This document shows positions 27,898 to 37,445 of a stretch of DNA of 64,000 bases, in pieces. Both the position numbers and the translations under genes were made by a program. This DNA is from Corynebacterium yudongzhengii (GTDB taxonomy: Bacteria; Actinomycetota; Actinomycetes; Mycobacteriales; Mycobacteriaceae). The stretch is taken from NCBI RefSeq assembly GCF_003065405.1, contig NZ_CP026947.1, positions 930,001-994,000 of the forward strand. The letters run 5' to 3'. The notes beneath the pieces are model-generated. The model was given only the letters and a program-made list of their open reading frames with translations. It did no database searches and had not been told where the DNA came from. The first letter of the stretch is position 1; each line of letters starts with the position of its first letter.

Positions 27898-29292
27898 CTA
27901 AGCAAACTCCAGGCCGAGCACGGCGTTTTCGATGACCTCCGGAAGCGCCGGGTGGATCCAGTACTGCCGGCGGGCGAAGTCGCGCAGGCTGATGTCATAG
28001 GCCATGACGGTGATCAGCTGTTGGATGAGCGTAGAGGCCTGCGGGCCCATGAGATGCGCGCCGAGCAGCCGCCCGCTTTTACGGTCGGCGATGAGCTTGA
28101 CCACGCCGTGGTGATCTTCCATCGCCCAGCCGTAGGCGACGTCGCCGTAGGCCTGCACCTTCACGGTGACGTCGTAGCCAGCGTCGCGGGCCTCTGACTC
28201 GCTCAGCCCGACGGTGGCGATCTGCGGGTGGGTAAAGATCGCCGAGGGCACGTTGTCGTGCGGCATCGCCTGCAGGTCGTCGGGGTGGAGGAGGTTATGC
28301 TGCACGGCGCGGGCCTCCGCGTTGGCGACGTGCTTGAGCTGATAGGGCGACGAGACGTCGCCAAGCGCCCAGACGCCGGCGGCGGTGGTGCGGCCGTAGT
28401 CGTCGACGCGGACGCGCCCGTCGTCAAGCATCTCGATGCCCGCCTTGTCTAGGTCCATCTGGTCGCCGTTGGGGCGCCGGCCGGTGGCCACGAGCAGGCT
28501 GTCGGCGGCTACCTCGGAGCCGTCGTCGAGCGTGACGACGACACCGCTGCCCTCCCTGCGCGCCGCCGCGATGGTGCGGCCGATGCGGGCATCGAAACGC
28601 TCGCGCACGATGTCGTTGAAACGCTCGGTGATGTCGTGGTCGAGCTTGCGCAGCAGCGGCGAGCGGTTGATCACGGTCACTTTCGTGCCCAGGGCCTCGA
28701 AGACGTGCGCGAACTCCATCGCGATGAACCCGCCGCCGAGAATGATCATGGACTCCGGCTGCTTATCGAGGCGCATGACCGTCTCGTTGGTCTCGTACGG
28801 GACGCCGGATTCGGCGATGACCTCCGGGATCACCGGGCGCGAGCCGGCGGCCAGCACGATCTGCTCGCCCGAGATCACCTTCTTATCACCGCCGATGCCC
28901 GTGGCCAGGGTCTTCGGGGCGATGAAGCGGGCGTGGTGGTCGTAGACGTCGATGTTGGGGGTCTCGTCGCCGCGGCGGTAGTCCTCACCACCCTGGGCGA
29001 TCTTATCGATGCGGTTATGGAACACGCGGTCGATGATATTCGGCCAGTCGGCGCTCTCGTAGGTGGTGGAGATGTTGAGCTTCTCCGAGTGCCGCGCGGC
29101 GTAGGCGGTGTCGGCGGCGTAGACGTACATCTTCGTCGGGATGCAGCCGACGTTCAGGCAGGTACCACCGAAGGTGGACTTCTCGACGATAGCGATGCGC
29201 TGGTCGTCGAAACGCTCATCGGGCAGCGAGTTGCCGGAGCCGGTGCCGATGATGATCAGATCGTAGTGCTCGTCGATTTGAAGGTTCGTCAT
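27898..29292 (-). CDS. mtr: Mycothione reductase
   Basis: NADPH-dependent flavoenzyme that reduces mycothiol disulfide, the actinobacterial thiol buffer. The 464-aa protein has the FAD motif IIIGTGSGNS, the redox disulfide C45/C50 in GGTCLNVGCIPTK, the NADPH-binding ILGGGFIAMEFAHVF, and the interface His-Glu of HPALPE near the C-terminus. The GTGSGN variant of the usual GAGPGG glycine motif is typical of mycothione reductases and separates it from lipoamide or mercuric reductases. Confidence 0.93.
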   Translation of the reverse strand: MTNLQIDEHYDLIIIGTGSGNSLPDERFDDQRIAIVEKSTFGGTCLNVGCIPTKMYVYAADTAYAARHSEKLNISTTYESADWPNIIDRVFHNRIDKIAQGGEDYRRGDETPNIDVYDHHARFIAPKTLATGIGGDKKVISGEQIVLAAGSRPVIPEVIAESGVPYETNETVMRLDKQPESMIILGGGFIAMEFAHVFEALGTKVTVINRSPLLRKLDHDITERFNDIVRERFDARIGRTIAAARREGSGVVVTLDDGSEVAADSLLVATGRRPNGDQMDLDKAGIEMLDDGRVRVDDYGRTTAAGVWALGDVSSPYQLKHVANAEARAVQHNLLHPDDLQAMPHDNVPSAIFTHPQIATVGLSESEARDAGYDVTVKVQAYGDVAYGWAMEDHHGVVKLIADRKSGRLLGAHLMGPQASTLIQQLITVMAYDISLRDFARRQYWIHPALPEVIENAVLGLEFA

Positions 29293-29320
29293 TAAAGGTC
29301 TCCTTTCTTCCCCAGTGAGC

Positions 29321-30349
29321 CTATCGGGAGGTACTTGCGCGCGATTCGTGGGTATCCAACCAGTCGAAGAGCGTGCTGAATGCCTTCTGCCGGGCGTAGC
29401 GCAGGGAGAGGAAGACGTCGTGGCGCGCGCCCTCGATCGCGGCCACGCAGACCTTAGAGCCCAAGCGCGGCGCCCAGCGGGCGATCTGATCGACGTCGAG
29501 CACCACGTCCGCGGTGTCCGAGACCGCCGAGTATGTGCCCTCCAAATGCGACTCGGTGGACATGAGGGTAAGGACGGGAACGCCGACGTCGACGCCCCCG
29601 GCGTGCACCTGCTCCTGGGCGGTGAGCACCGCCAGAAGCCACCCGAGGTATTTGGGGTGGCCCGCCAAAGGCTTGAGGGTGGTGTCGAAGTCCCACTCGC
29701 CGTGCTGGGAGATATGCACCGACTGCCCGTAGGGGCCGATGTTGCCGCCCGGAAACGTCATATGCGGACACCGCTTGCCGACGACACGCACCACCGGCTT
29801 CAGCATCTCCACAAACCACCGGGGATACATCATGTCCAGCCAGGGCGAGTTCAGCACCACGCCGGCGATAAGCGAGTGGCGCTGCGGATCCGAGCGGCGC
29901 AGGTGATCGAGCCACAGCGGCACGATCAGCCCGCCGGTGGAATGCGCCAGCGGGTAGATACGATCGTGGCCGATCTCGGTAAGAACGTCGAGCGCGCCGG
30001 TGAGATCGGGGAAGTAGTGGGCGAAGTTCTCGCTGTAGTGCCAGCGCTGGCCCTCGATGTGGGAGCGCCCGCACTTGCGCAGATCGAGGGCATAGAACGC
30101 GTAGCCGGCCTCATGCGCAGCTTTGGCGACATGCTTCTGGAAGAAGTAATCCGACATCCCCGGCACCCATATCAGGGCGGGGCGCTCTAAGGCTTCAGCG
30201 TCGGAAAGATCACCGGGCCGGTAGCGCACGAGGGTGGCGAAGACCCGGCCTTCGTGTTCGGGGTCTTTGCCCAGATCGAGGGTGAGCGAGTGGAAATCGT
30301 CGCCAAACATGTCGGCGTGCCAGTCGTCCTTCGCAGCATGGGTGCTCAT
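29321..30349 (-). CDS. Alpha/beta hydrolase (S33-like)
   Basis: A 342-aa cytoplasmic hydrolase. The nucleophile elbow is LAHSTGGL; a catalytic Asp probably lies in the region after PVLTLMSTESH, and the His in GARHDVFLS. The FYALDLRKCGRSHIEGQRW strand-loop resembles monoacylglycerol lipase/serine aminopeptidase S33 proteins. The start is ATG 30349, 7 nt after TATGGT on the minus strand. It lies between mtr and mqo, an order I recall from C. glutamicum; the substrate is unknown. Confidence 0.8.
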   Translation of the reverse strand: MSTHAAKDDWHADMFGDDFHSLTLDLGKDPEHEGRVFATLVRYRPGDLSDAEALERPALIWVPGMSDYFFQKHVAKAAHEAGYAFYALDLRKCGRSHIEGQRWHYSENFAHYFPDLTGALDVLTEIGHDRIYPLAHSTGGLIVPLWLDHLRRSDPQRHSLIAGVVLNSPWLDMMYPRWFVEMLKPVVRVVGKRCPHMTFPGGNIGPYGQSVHISQHGEWDFDTTLKPLAGHPKYLGWLLAVLTAQEQVHAGGVDVGVPVLTLMSTESHLEGTYSAVSDTADVVLDVDQIARWAPRLGSKVCVAAIEGARHDVFLSLRYARQKAFSTLFDWLDTHESRASTSR

Positions 30350-30471
30350 GGGCCCCACCATAACTGGGTAGCGCCGGTGGCCGTTGCCACACTGGCTCAC
30401 GCCAGGGTCTAGGCTTATAGGATAGATACATCCATCTGCACCCGCGAGTAGGGAAGACGAGGTAATCCACG

Positions 30472-31971
30472 GTGTCCCAGGAAAGCACAAACCAGAAGCC
30501 CACCGATGAGGTCGACGTTGTTCTCATCGGTGCCGGCATCATGAGCGCCACCCTCGGAGCCATGCTCCGCGAGCTGGAGCCCAGCTGGAGCCAGATGATC
30601 TTCGAGCGCCTCGACGAGGCCGCTCAGGAATCCTCCTCGCCGTGGAACAACGCCGGTACTGGCCACTCCGCGCTCTGCGAGCTGAACTACACCCCGGAGA
30701 AGAACGGCCGCATCGACCTCTCCAAGGCCGTCGGCATCAACGAGAAGTTCCAGATCTCCCGCCAGTTCTGGTCGCACCAGCTGGACAACGGGGTGCTCGA
30801 TGACCCGCGCGAGTTCATCAACCCTGTCGATCACCTCTCCTTTGCCCAGGGCGATGACCAGGTGGCGTACCTGCGCCGTCGCTACGAGGCCCTGAAGGAC
30901 CACCCGCTGTTCAACGAGTTCGAGTTCGTGGACGACAAGGAGGGCTTCGCCAAGAAGCTGCCCGTCATGAGCGAAGGCCGTGACTTCGAGGCCGAGAAGG
31001 TCGCCTACTCCGGCACCCCGCAGGGCACCGATGTCAACTTCGGCGCTTTGACCAAGCAGTTCCTCACCGCCGCGAAGGCCGCGGGCACCGAGGTCCGCTA
31101 CGGCCACGAGGTCAAAAACCTCACCCGCGAAGGCTCGCACTGGAAGATCACCGCGAAGAACGTCCACACCGGCGACACCACTGTGACCAAGGCGAAGTTC
31201 GTCTTCGTCGGCGCCGGCGGCTACGCCCTCGACCTGCTGCGCAAGGCCAAGGTGCCGGAGGTCAACGGCTACGCCGGCTTCCCGGTCTCCGGCCTGTGGC
31301 TGCGCTCGACCAACCAGGAGCTCATCGACAACCACTCCGCCAAGGTCTACGGCAAGGCCAAGGTCGGTGCCCCGCCGATGTCCGTGCCGCACCTGGATAC
31401 CCGCGTCATCGACGGTAAGAAGGGCCTCATGTTCGGCCCCTACGGCGGCTGGAGCCCGAAGTTCTTGAAGAAGGGCACCAACCTCGATCTGTTCAAGTCG
31501 ATCCGCCCGGACAACATCCCCTCCTACCTCGGCGTCGCCGTCCAGGAGTTCAGCCTCACGAAGTACCTGGTCTCTGAGGTGGCGAAGGACTTCGAGGACC
31601 GCCTCGAAGACCTCAAGGCCTACGTCCCTTCGGCACGGCCGGAGGACTGGGAGACCGTCATCGCCGGCCAGCGCGTCCAGGTGATCAAGCCGGCCGCCGC
31701 CCCGCGCTTCGGCTCCCTGGAGTTCGGCACCGCCCTGGTCAACGACATCGACGGCTCGATCGCCGGCCTGCTGGGCGCCTCCCCGGGTGCCTCCATCGCG
31801 CCGGCGGCGATGCTTGAGCTCATCGAGCGCTGCTTCGGCGAGCGCATGATCGACTGGGGGCCGAAGCTCTACGAGATGATCCCGTCTTACAACAAGAAGC
31901 TCGCGGACAACGAGGACATCTTCAAGGAGATGTGGGACTACACCCAGAAGACCCTGAAGCTTGAGCGCTAA
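30472..31971 (+). CDS. mqo: Malate:quinone oxidoreductase
   Basis: Membrane-associated FAD enzyme that oxidises malate to oxaloacetate and feeds electrons to menaquinone, the main malate-oxidising step of the corynebacterial TCA cycle. The 499-aa protein starts with GTG and shows VVLIGAGIMSATLGAMLREL, ERLDEAAQESSSPWNNAGTGHSALCELNYTP, FVGAGGYALDLLRKA and the C-terminal GLLGASPGASIAPAAMLELIERCF. A TAGGAT box lies at 30418-30423, giving a leader of about 45 nt. It is convergent with selO. Confidence 0.96.
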   Translation: MSQESTNQKPTDEVDVVLIGAGIMSATLGAMLRELEPSWSQMIFERLDEAAQESSSPWNNAGTGHSALCELNYTPEKNGRIDLSKAVGINEKFQISRQFWSHQLDNGVLDDPREFINPVDHLSFAQGDDQVAYLRRRYEALKDHPLFNEFEFVDDKEGFAKKLPVMSEGRDFEAEKVAYSGTPQGTDVNFGALTKQFLTAAKAAGTEVRYGHEVKNLTREGSHWKITAKNVHTGDTTVTKAKFVFVGAGGYALDLLRKAKVPEVNGYAGFPVSGLWLRSTNQELIDNHSAKVYGKAKVGAPPMSVPHLDTRVIDGKKGLMFGPYGGWSPKFLKKGTNLDLFKSIRPDNIPSYLGVAVQEFSLTKYLVSEVAKDFEDRLEDLKAYVPSARPEDWETVIAGQRVQVIKPAAAPRFGSLEFGTALVNDIDGSIAGLLGASPGASIAPAAMLELIERCFGERMIDWGPKLYEMIPSYNKKLADNEDIFKEMWDYTQKTLKLER

Positions 31972-31989
31972 AGGGCTTGCTTCATACCC

Positions 31990-33288
31990 CTACGTCCCGC
32001 AGTAGGTGATGAAGGGGCCGAAGCCTTCCGGGGCCGGTGATGCCAGTGCTCTATCGCCGGCCCCGTCGTCATAAGGATTCGATACGGCATTCAGCAGCGC
32101 CTCGAAACCTGTGAGATCCCCACCCCGGGCGCGCTCGAGCACGTCCGCCACCAGGTGGTTGCGCGGGATAAAAAGCGGCGCTTTCTCCCCGGTTTTCTCC
32201 CCGGCGAGCTCGCGGTGGAAAAGCGTCAGATCCTCGGCCTGGGCGCGCCGTTTCTCATAGTCCTCGATATCTTCCCGGCTCGCCTCGTCTCCCAAAAGCA
32301 GGCGGGCCTGCTCGTCGGCAGCCTCGCGGTAGTACTCGTCGAACGTGTTGAGAGCCGCGGTCAGCTCCTCAACACCGACGAGATCCACCAACGTCTCGCC
32401 GAAACGCGCGAGGTTCCACTTTAAAACGATCGGCTGGTTGCCGAAGCGGTAACGGCCTTGCGTATCGACGGAAGAGTACACCGCATCCGCCTCCCAGCGC
32501 GGGGTGAACGCACACGGTCCGAAGTCGAGGGTCTGCCCGCTGATGGCGGTGTTGTCCGTGTTCATCACGCCGTGGATGAATCCGAGGCGCATCCACTGAG
32601 CCACCGTCTTCACCGAGCGCTTGAGCACCGAGCGGTAGAACGCGAGGTACGGGTTCTCTGCCTCGCGGGCGGCGGGGTAGTGGCGGTGGATGTCATAGTC
32701 CGCGAGCCGGCGGGCGACCTCCGGCGATCCGGAGCGCGCGTACTGGAACGTGCCCACTCGATCGAGGCCTTCGGCCACCCGGATGAGGAAGGCCGCCGGC
32801 TCGGGCCCGTTTTCGCGCACCACGGTGCGCCCCGTAGTGAGAACCGCCAGCGTGCGGGTGGTGGGCACACCCAGGGCGGCGAGGGATTCCGAATACAACA
32901 GCTCACGCAGCATGGAGGTCAGCGTGCCGCGGCCATCCGAGCCCGGGCGTGAAAACGGCGTGCGCCCCGTTCCCTTCGCGTGCAGATCAAAGCGTCTGCC
33001 CTCATGCACCAGCTCGCCATAAAGCAGCGCGCGGCCATCACCCAGGCGCGGTGAGTACTGCCCGAACTGATGGCCCGCATAGCCCAAGGCCACGGTCTCA
33101 AGGCCTCGGGCGCAGAGGAAATCCATCCCTTCTGCGCTGCGCAGCCAATCGGTATCCAAGCCCAGCGACTCTGCCAAGGGGTCGTTGAGTACCACCAGCT
33201 CAGGGTGGGGGAACTCCTCGGGGTCGCAGCGAGCGACGAGCTCGGGGAGGGTGTCGGCGTAGGTGTGTTCCAACGGGGGAGTAACCAT
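31990..33288 (-). CDS. selO: Protein adenylyltransferase SelO (YdiU)
   Basis: Pseudokinase-fold enzyme that transfers AMP to protein Ser/Thr/Tyr. The 432-aa product has the family blocks YAGHQFGQYSPRLGDGRA, FDLHAKGTGRTPFSRPGSDGRGTL, RELLYSESLAALGVPTTR, GFIHGVMNTDNTAISG and DFGPCAF (Asn/Asp catalytic site). It is slightly shorter than the E. coli protein, and it ends FITYCGT, retaining the C-terminal Cys region seen where selenocysteine occurs in some homologues. ATG 33288 lies 7 nt after TAGCGT; the longer open frame reaches into cobA and is not real. Confidence 0.92.
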   Translation of the reverse strand: MVTPPLEHTYADTLPELVARCDPEEFPHPELVVLNDPLAESLGLDTDWLRSAEGMDFLCARGLETVALGYAGHQFGQYSPRLGDGRALLYGELVHEGRRFDLHAKGTGRTPFSRPGSDGRGTLTSMLRELLYSESLAALGVPTTRTLAVLTTGRTVVRENGPEPAAFLIRVAEGLDRVGTFQYARSGSPEVARRLADYDIHRHYPAAREAENPYLAFYRSVLKRSVKTVAQWMRLGFIHGVMNTDNTAISGQTLDFGPCAFTPRWEADAVYSSVDTQGRYRFGNQPIVLKWNLARFGETLVDLVGVEELTAALNTFDEYYREAADEQARLLLGDEASREDIEDYEKRRAQAEDLTLFHRELAGEKTGEKAPLFIPRNHLVADVLERARGGDLTGFEALLNAVSNPYDDGAGDRALASPAPEGFGPFITYCGT

Positions 33289-33295
33289 GGGCCCC

Positions 33296-33313
33296 ACGCT
33301 AGCAGCGTAAACT
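33296..33313. promoter_or_regulatory. Divergent leaderless promoters of selO and cobA
   Basis: Minus strand TAGCGT (33301-33296), then 7 nt and the selO ATG; plus strand TAAACT (33308-33313), then 8 nt and the cobA ATG. The two -10 boxes are only 6 bp apart, so the polymerases compete for almost the same DNA. Confidence 0.55.
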
Positions 33314-33321
33314 AGCCCGCC

Positions 33322-34077
33322 ATGACCGATGCCACAAACGATTCTGCACCCGCACCCGTCACCCTCATCGGCGGTGGGCCCGGCGCCTGGGACCTCATTA
33401 CCCTGCGTGGGGCCCGGGCGCTCGCGGAAGCCGACGTCATCCTCACCGATCATCTCGGCCCTACCGAGGAGCTGTCCCGGATCATTGACGTTAAGGGCAA
33501 GGAGATCATCGACGTGGCCAAGCTGCCCTATGGCCGCGCCGTCGCCCAGGAGGAGACCAACCGGATGATGGTCGAACACGCCCGGGCCGGCAAGAAGGTG
33601 GCCCGGCTCAAAGGCGGCGACCCCTTCGTCTTCGGCCGCGGTTTCGAAGAGGTCCAGCACCTCTCGGCCCACGGCATTGCCTGCCGAGTCGTTCCCGGGG
33701 TGACCAGCGCGATCTCCGTGCCGGCGGCCGCCGATGTGCCGGTGACCCACCGCGGGGTCACTCACGGATTTACTATCATCTCCGGCCACCTCGCACCGCA
33801 TGACGAGCGCAGCCTCATCGACTACGAGGCGCTCGCCCGCGTCGGCGGCACCATCGTGGTGATCATGGGGGTACGCCACGTCGCCGCGATCACGGCGGCG
33901 CTTATCGACGCCGGCCTTCACCCCACCACCCCCGCCGCGGCAATTATGGAGGGCACCACGGCCCGGCAGCGCGCGGTGCACACCACGGTGCAGGATCTCG
34001 CCGCGGAGATGGACAAGGCCGGGATCGGCTCGCCGGCCGTCTATGTCATCGGTGACGTGGCAGGCCTTGAGGCCTAG
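33322..34077 (+). CDS. cobA: Uroporphyrinogen-III C-methyltransferase
   Basis: SAM-dependent bis-methylation of uroporphyrinogen III to precorrin-2, the branch to sirohaem and cobalamin. The 251-aa protein shows VTLIGGGPGAWDLITLRGARAL, RLKGGDPFVFGRG, VVPGVTSAISVPAAADVPVTHR and VVIMGVRH. It is a single-domain SumT without the CysG dehydrogenase part. Start ATG 33322 is 8 nt after TAAACT. Its stop overlaps the convergent yaaA stop by 4 nt. Confidence 0.92.
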   Translation: MTDATNDSAPAPVTLIGGGPGAWDLITLRGARALAEADVILTDHLGPTEELSRIIDVKGKEIIDVAKLPYGRAVAQEETNRMMVEHARAGKKVARLKGGDPFVFGRGFEEVQHLSAHGIACRVVPGVTSAISVPAAADVPVTHRGVTHGFTIISGHLAPHDERSLIDYEALARVGGTIVVIMGVRHVAAITAALIDAGLHPTTPAAAIMEGTTARQRAVHTTVQDLAAEMDKAGIGSPAVYVIGDVAGLEA

Positions 34078-34778
34078 TTCCGCTCGACCACGAGGGTGAT
34101 CTCGGTGCCGGTGTCGTATTCCACGGTCATGCCGGCGGCCTCGGCGATCTCGGCGATACCGGCGGCATCCGTGGCCGAGGCCGTCGCCAGCACGCGCGCG
34201 AGCTCGCCCTTGTAGTGCTTGTTGAAGTGGCTGACCACCTTCCGGGTATCAGCGGTGATCACTCGGACCGTCACGGCGTCTTTCAGCTTGCCCAGGTTGC
34301 GATAGCCGGTGGAGCGCAGATCGACCACGAGCTCGTCGAGATCCTCTAGTGCCTCCGTAATCGCCTGGCCCCAGCGCGACTTCAGCGTGCGCCCGCCGAG
34401 CTTCGTATTCGCCGACAGCCGGTAGTGGGGGATGAGGTCATCGGCGCGCAGCAGCCCAAACAGCGCCGAGCCGACGCCGAGCTGCGAGGTGTCTTTGAGC
34501 GTGGCGGCATCGAGGGCGTCGTAGAGCACCCCGGTGTAGCGGAAGATCGCCGGCATCGTCGGGGCCGAGAGAAGCTTCTGGTTGGCCTCGGCTTCTGGGC
34601 GCAGCTTCTCCGAGATGTTGAGCACCTCGAGGGCTTCGTCGACGGAAAGGGAGCGAAGTTCGTCGATAAGCTCGCCCCGAATTGGGTTGAGGCTGCTAAA
34701 GCTCAAACCCTCGAGATCGAGCGCGGGGGAGTCGCCGCCGGGGGCTTTTGTCTCAGATGGAGGCAGGAGGATGAACAT
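34074..34778 (-). CDS. yaaA: YaaA/UPF0246-family protein
   Basis: A 234-aa member of the YaaA family, linked in E. coli to limiting intracellular iron and DNA damage under peroxide stress. The N-terminus MFILLPPSETKAPGG is the family hallmark; RYTGVLYDALDAATL and DLIPHYRLSANTKL also fit. ATG 34778 lies 7 nt after TACGTT on the minus strand. Role in this organism is inferred from family only. Confidence 0.88.
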   Translation of the reverse strand: MFILLPPSETKAPGGDSPALDLEGLSFSSLNPIRGELIDELRSLSVDEALEVLNISEKLRPEAEANQKLLSAPTMPAIFRYTGVLYDALDAATLKDTSQLGVGSALFGLLRADDLIPHYRLSANTKLGGRTLKSRWGQAITEALEDLDELVVDLRSTGYRNLGKLKDAVTVRVITADTRKVVSHFNKHYKGELARVLATASATDAAGIAEIAEAAGMTVEYDTGTEITLVVERN

Positions 34779-34785
34779 AACCCAC

Positions 34786-34802
34786 AACGTACCGGGTAGG
34801 AT
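34786..34802. promoter_or_regulatory. Divergent leaderless promoters of yaaA and proS
   Basis: Minus strand TACGTT (34791-34786) then 7 nt to the yaaA ATG; plus strand TAGGAT (34797-34802) then 8 nt to the proS ATG. The -10 boxes are 5 bp apart. Confidence 0.55.
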
Positions 34803-34810
34803 TCCACGAT

Positions 34811-36547
34811 ATGATCACCCGCATGTCTCAGCTCTTCTTGCGCACCTTGCGAGAAGACCCCGCCGACGCCGAAGTTCCCTCCCACAAGCTCCTCGTGCGA
34901 GCCGGGTACATCCGGCGCGCTGCCCCGGGGGTGTATTCGTGGCTGCCTTTGGGGCTGCGGGTGCTGCGCAAGATCGAAAGCATCGTCCGCGCCGAGATGG
35001 ACTCCATCGGCGCCCAGGAGCTGCTGTTCCCGGCGCTTCTGTCGAAGGAGCCTTATGAAACCACCGGCCGCTGGACCGAATACGGCGACAACCTCTTCCG
35101 GCTGAAGGATCGCCGGGATGTGGACATGCTGCTCGGGCCCACCCACGAGGAGATGTTCACCTCCACCGTGAAGGACCTGTACTCCTCGTACAAGGACTTC
35201 CCGGTCACGCTTTATCAGATCCAGACGAAGTACCGCGACGAAGAGCGTCCCCGCGCCGGGATCCTGCGTGGGCGCGAGTTCGTGATGAAGGACTCCTACT
35301 CCTTCGATATGGATGACGCCGGGCTGGAGAAGTCCTACCAGGCGCACCGGGCGGCGTACCAGCGCATCTTCGACAGCCTGAGCATCGACTACGCCATCTG
35401 CGAGGCCACCTCGGGTGCCATGGGTGGTTCGGCCTCCGAGGAGTTTCTGGCGTACTCCGAGGTGGGCGAGGACACCTTCGTGCGTTCCACCACCGGAGAT
35501 TATGCCGCCAACGTAGAGGCCGTGGAGACCCTGCGGGGTGAGGAACGCCCGATCGAGGGCCTGCCCGCCGCCGAGGTACACGACACCCCGCAGGCTGAGA
35601 CCATCGCCGCGCTTGTCGAGTGGGCGAAGGCCACCGGCTTCGACATCGACGCCTCGCAGACGCTGAAGACTATGGCGATCATGGTCCACCAGCCCGGCGA
35701 GGAGGAAGAAGAGCTCAAGGCGGTGCTTCTGCCGGGCGATCGCGAGCTCGCCGACAAGCGCCTCGAGGCCGCTTTGGCCCCGACCGAGTTCCGCCTTGCC
35801 GAGGAGAAGGACTTCCAGAAGTACCCCTTCCTCGTGCGTGGCTACATCGGCCCGCGCGCGATGAACGCCCACGGTATCGAGGTCCTTGCCGATCCCCGCA
35901 TCGTCACCGGAACCTCCTGGCTCGCCGGTGCTGACGAGGAGCAGCGCCACGTGCTCAACCTCGTTGCCGGCCGCGACTTCACCGTCGACCGTTACGTCGA
36001 AGCCGCCGGCATCCACGAGGGCGATCCCGCCCCTGATGGCGGCACCCTGACCCTGGCGCGCGGCATCGAGCTGGGCCACATCTTCCAGCTCGGCCGGAAG
36101 TACACCGAGGCCTTCGACGTGAAGATCCTCGACGAAAACGGCAAGCGCACCATCCCGACGATGGGCTCCTACGGCATCGGCATCTCCCGCATGATGGCGG
36201 TGCTGGTGGAGCAGAACCATGACGACAAGGGCCTCATCTGGCCGGCCGCCGTCGCGCCCTACCAGGTGCACGTGGCGGTGGCGAACAAGGACGAGGCCGC
36301 CGTCGCCGCCGGCGATGAACTGGTCGCCGCTCTAGATGCGCGCGGCATCGAAGTGCTTTTCGACGACCGCCCCAAAGTCTCCCCCGGGGTCCGCTTCAAG
36401 GACGCCGAACTGCTCGGCATGCCCTACGCCGTGATCCTCGGACGCGCCTTCGCCGACGGCGAGGTCGAACTCTGCGAGCGCGGCGGCGAGACCAGCGAGG
36501 TGCCCTACGACGAGATCGTTGACCGGCTCGTCGGGTTGCTGGGGTAG
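34811..36547 (+). CDS. proS: Prolyl-tRNA synthetase, bacterial type
   Basis: Class II synthetase of 578 aa. Motif 1 is in [21 protein letters not shown], motif 2 in [25 protein letters not shown] and motif 3 in [15 protein letters not shown]. An INS editing-type domain lies between motifs 2 and 3 (about 230-380), and an anticodon-binding domain follows from about 470. Start ATG 34811 fits the leaderless -10 box; MSQLF at 34823 is an alternative. Confidence 0.96.
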   Translation: MITRMSQLFLRTLREDPADAEVPSHKLLVRAGYIRRAAPGVYSWLPLGLRVLRKIESIVRAEMDSIGAQELLFPALLSKEPYETTGRWTEYGDNLFRLKDRRDVDMLLGPTHEEMFTSTVKDLYSSYKDFPVTLYQIQTKYRDEERPRAGILRGREFVMKDSYSFDMDDAGLEKSYQAHRAAYQRIFDSLSIDYAICEATSGAMGGSASEEFLAYSEVGEDTFVRSTTGDYAANVEAVETLRGEERPIEGLPAAEVHDTPQAETIAALVEWAKATGFDIDASQTLKTMAIMVHQPGEEEEELKAVLLPGDRELADKRLEAALAPTEFRLAEEKDFQKYPFLVRGYIGPRAMNAHGIEVLADPRIVTGTSWLAGADEEQRHVLNLVAGRDFTVDRYVEAAGIHEGDPAPDGGTLTLARGIELGHIFQLGRKYTEAFDVKILDENGKRTIPTMGSYGIGISRMMAVLVEQNHDDKGLIWPAAVAPYQVHVAVANKDEAAVAAGDELVAALDARGIEVLFDDRPKVSPGVRFKDAELLGMPYAVILGRAFADGEVELCERGGETSEVPYDEIVDRLVGLLG

Positions 36548-36680
36548 CTTGGCTGGTTCTTAGCGGTTTGGGGTTGGGTTCGGGGGATTTCGGTGTTTGC
36601 GCTGGTCAGGCGAGTGGTTCTGGCTGTTTCTGCTGGGCTTGCGTAGGAGAGAGGGGTTGGCTGACCGGGATGTCGAAATC

Positions 36681-36980
36681 AGGTGGTCGAAACGAACCCT
36701 CCTTTCGACCAGCGGACCCCTCCTTTCGGTGAGGCTCCTTTCGACTTCGGTGGTGAGGGAGTACTTTTCGTGAGGGTCGACTGGGCGAGTGGGGGTCTTG
36801 TGGCTGATTGGCTGGCGTTCTTCGATGTGCGTGGACCTGGACTCCTGCCTCACCTGCCACAGCAGAAACTTAACGCCGTTTAGCTGGCTCTCTCGGTCGA
36901 AAGCAGCTGGTCGAAACGAGCACTGAACTCGACCTCGCGGGACTCGTTTCGGTGCACCTGATTTCGACTTCGCGAGTGGC
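36681..36980. repeat. Degenerate palindromic elements of the GGTCGAAA family
   Basis: TGGTCGAAA (36684-36692) and TTTCGACCA (36703-36711) form a perfect hairpin, followed by two further TCCTTTCG words. Near 36890-36975 a second degenerate copy has GGTCGAAA, CGAAACGAG, CTCGTTTCG and TTTCGAC words. The order of words resembles the 19.6-kb copies. Confidence 0.6.
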
Positions 36981-37011
36981 TTTGCGCAGTGCTCTCCAGC
37001 AGCGGCGCGAA

Positions 37012-37027
37012 TTATGCCATGGCATAA
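37012..37027. repeat. TTATGCCATGGCATAA palindrome, copy 2
   Basis: A perfect 16-bp palindrome containing the 14-bp word also found at 4041-4054. A related ACTATGC-CGCC-GCATAGT inverted repeat lies 33 bp downstream (37060-37077). Confidence 0.6.
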
Positions 37028-37227
37028 AAACAGCCACGGTCCGCTACGACTCTTCCGCCACTATGCCGCCGCATAGTTAGTCCCGGGGTTCGCGCACCCA
37101 CGCCCCGATCACACCAGGAACAACCGGCGGGCGCTCACCCAGCAGGTCACGTATATTACCTTTGCGTTCAACCTGGCTGGTGATCGTGCGGATCTTGCCT
37201 TTCTTGTCCTCGACGCAGACATGGGAT

Positions 37228-37241
37228 TATGCCACGGCATA
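37228..37241. repeat. TATGCCACGGCATA near-palindrome, copy 3
   Basis: The same word with one central mismatch, inside the unrecognised minus-strand remnant. Its presence within apparent coding sequence suggests the palindrome is mobile or that the reading frame is decayed. Confidence 0.45.
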
Positions 37242-37445
37242 GAGATTCCACTTTTACGCACGTGCGTAATCTGAAAAGCGGGACGGCGGGCGTCGAGGTG
37301 GGTACATTCAGTGACCTTGGATTCGGCTAACTCACCCGGAGCTTTCTGGTTCACTCTCTCGGACTGCCACATAGCCAACTGTGCTTTCGTCTTTGGTAGG
37401 GGGTGACGCATGGGGTGACTAGGAGTTTTCTGGCGGTGAGACCTA

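Larger units (their letters stand above)
36548..37443. other. Intergenic region with palindromes and unrecognised coding remnants
   Basis: No intact gene. The first half holds degenerate members of the GGTCGAAA palindrome family (36681-36711, and 36890-36980 with CGAAACGAG and CTCGTTTCG words). The second half has TATGCC palindromes. On the minus strand around 37085-37220 a frame reads EDKKGKIRTITSQVERKGNIRDLLGE, which looks like true coding sequence without a start; I do not recognise it. The left flank of an IS5-family element ends the stretch. Confidence 0.6.

Noticed and set aside
36661-36980. CRISPR-like repeats
   Set aside because: The repeated words are palindrome arms at irregular spacing with no unique spacers of uniform length and no cas genes nearby.
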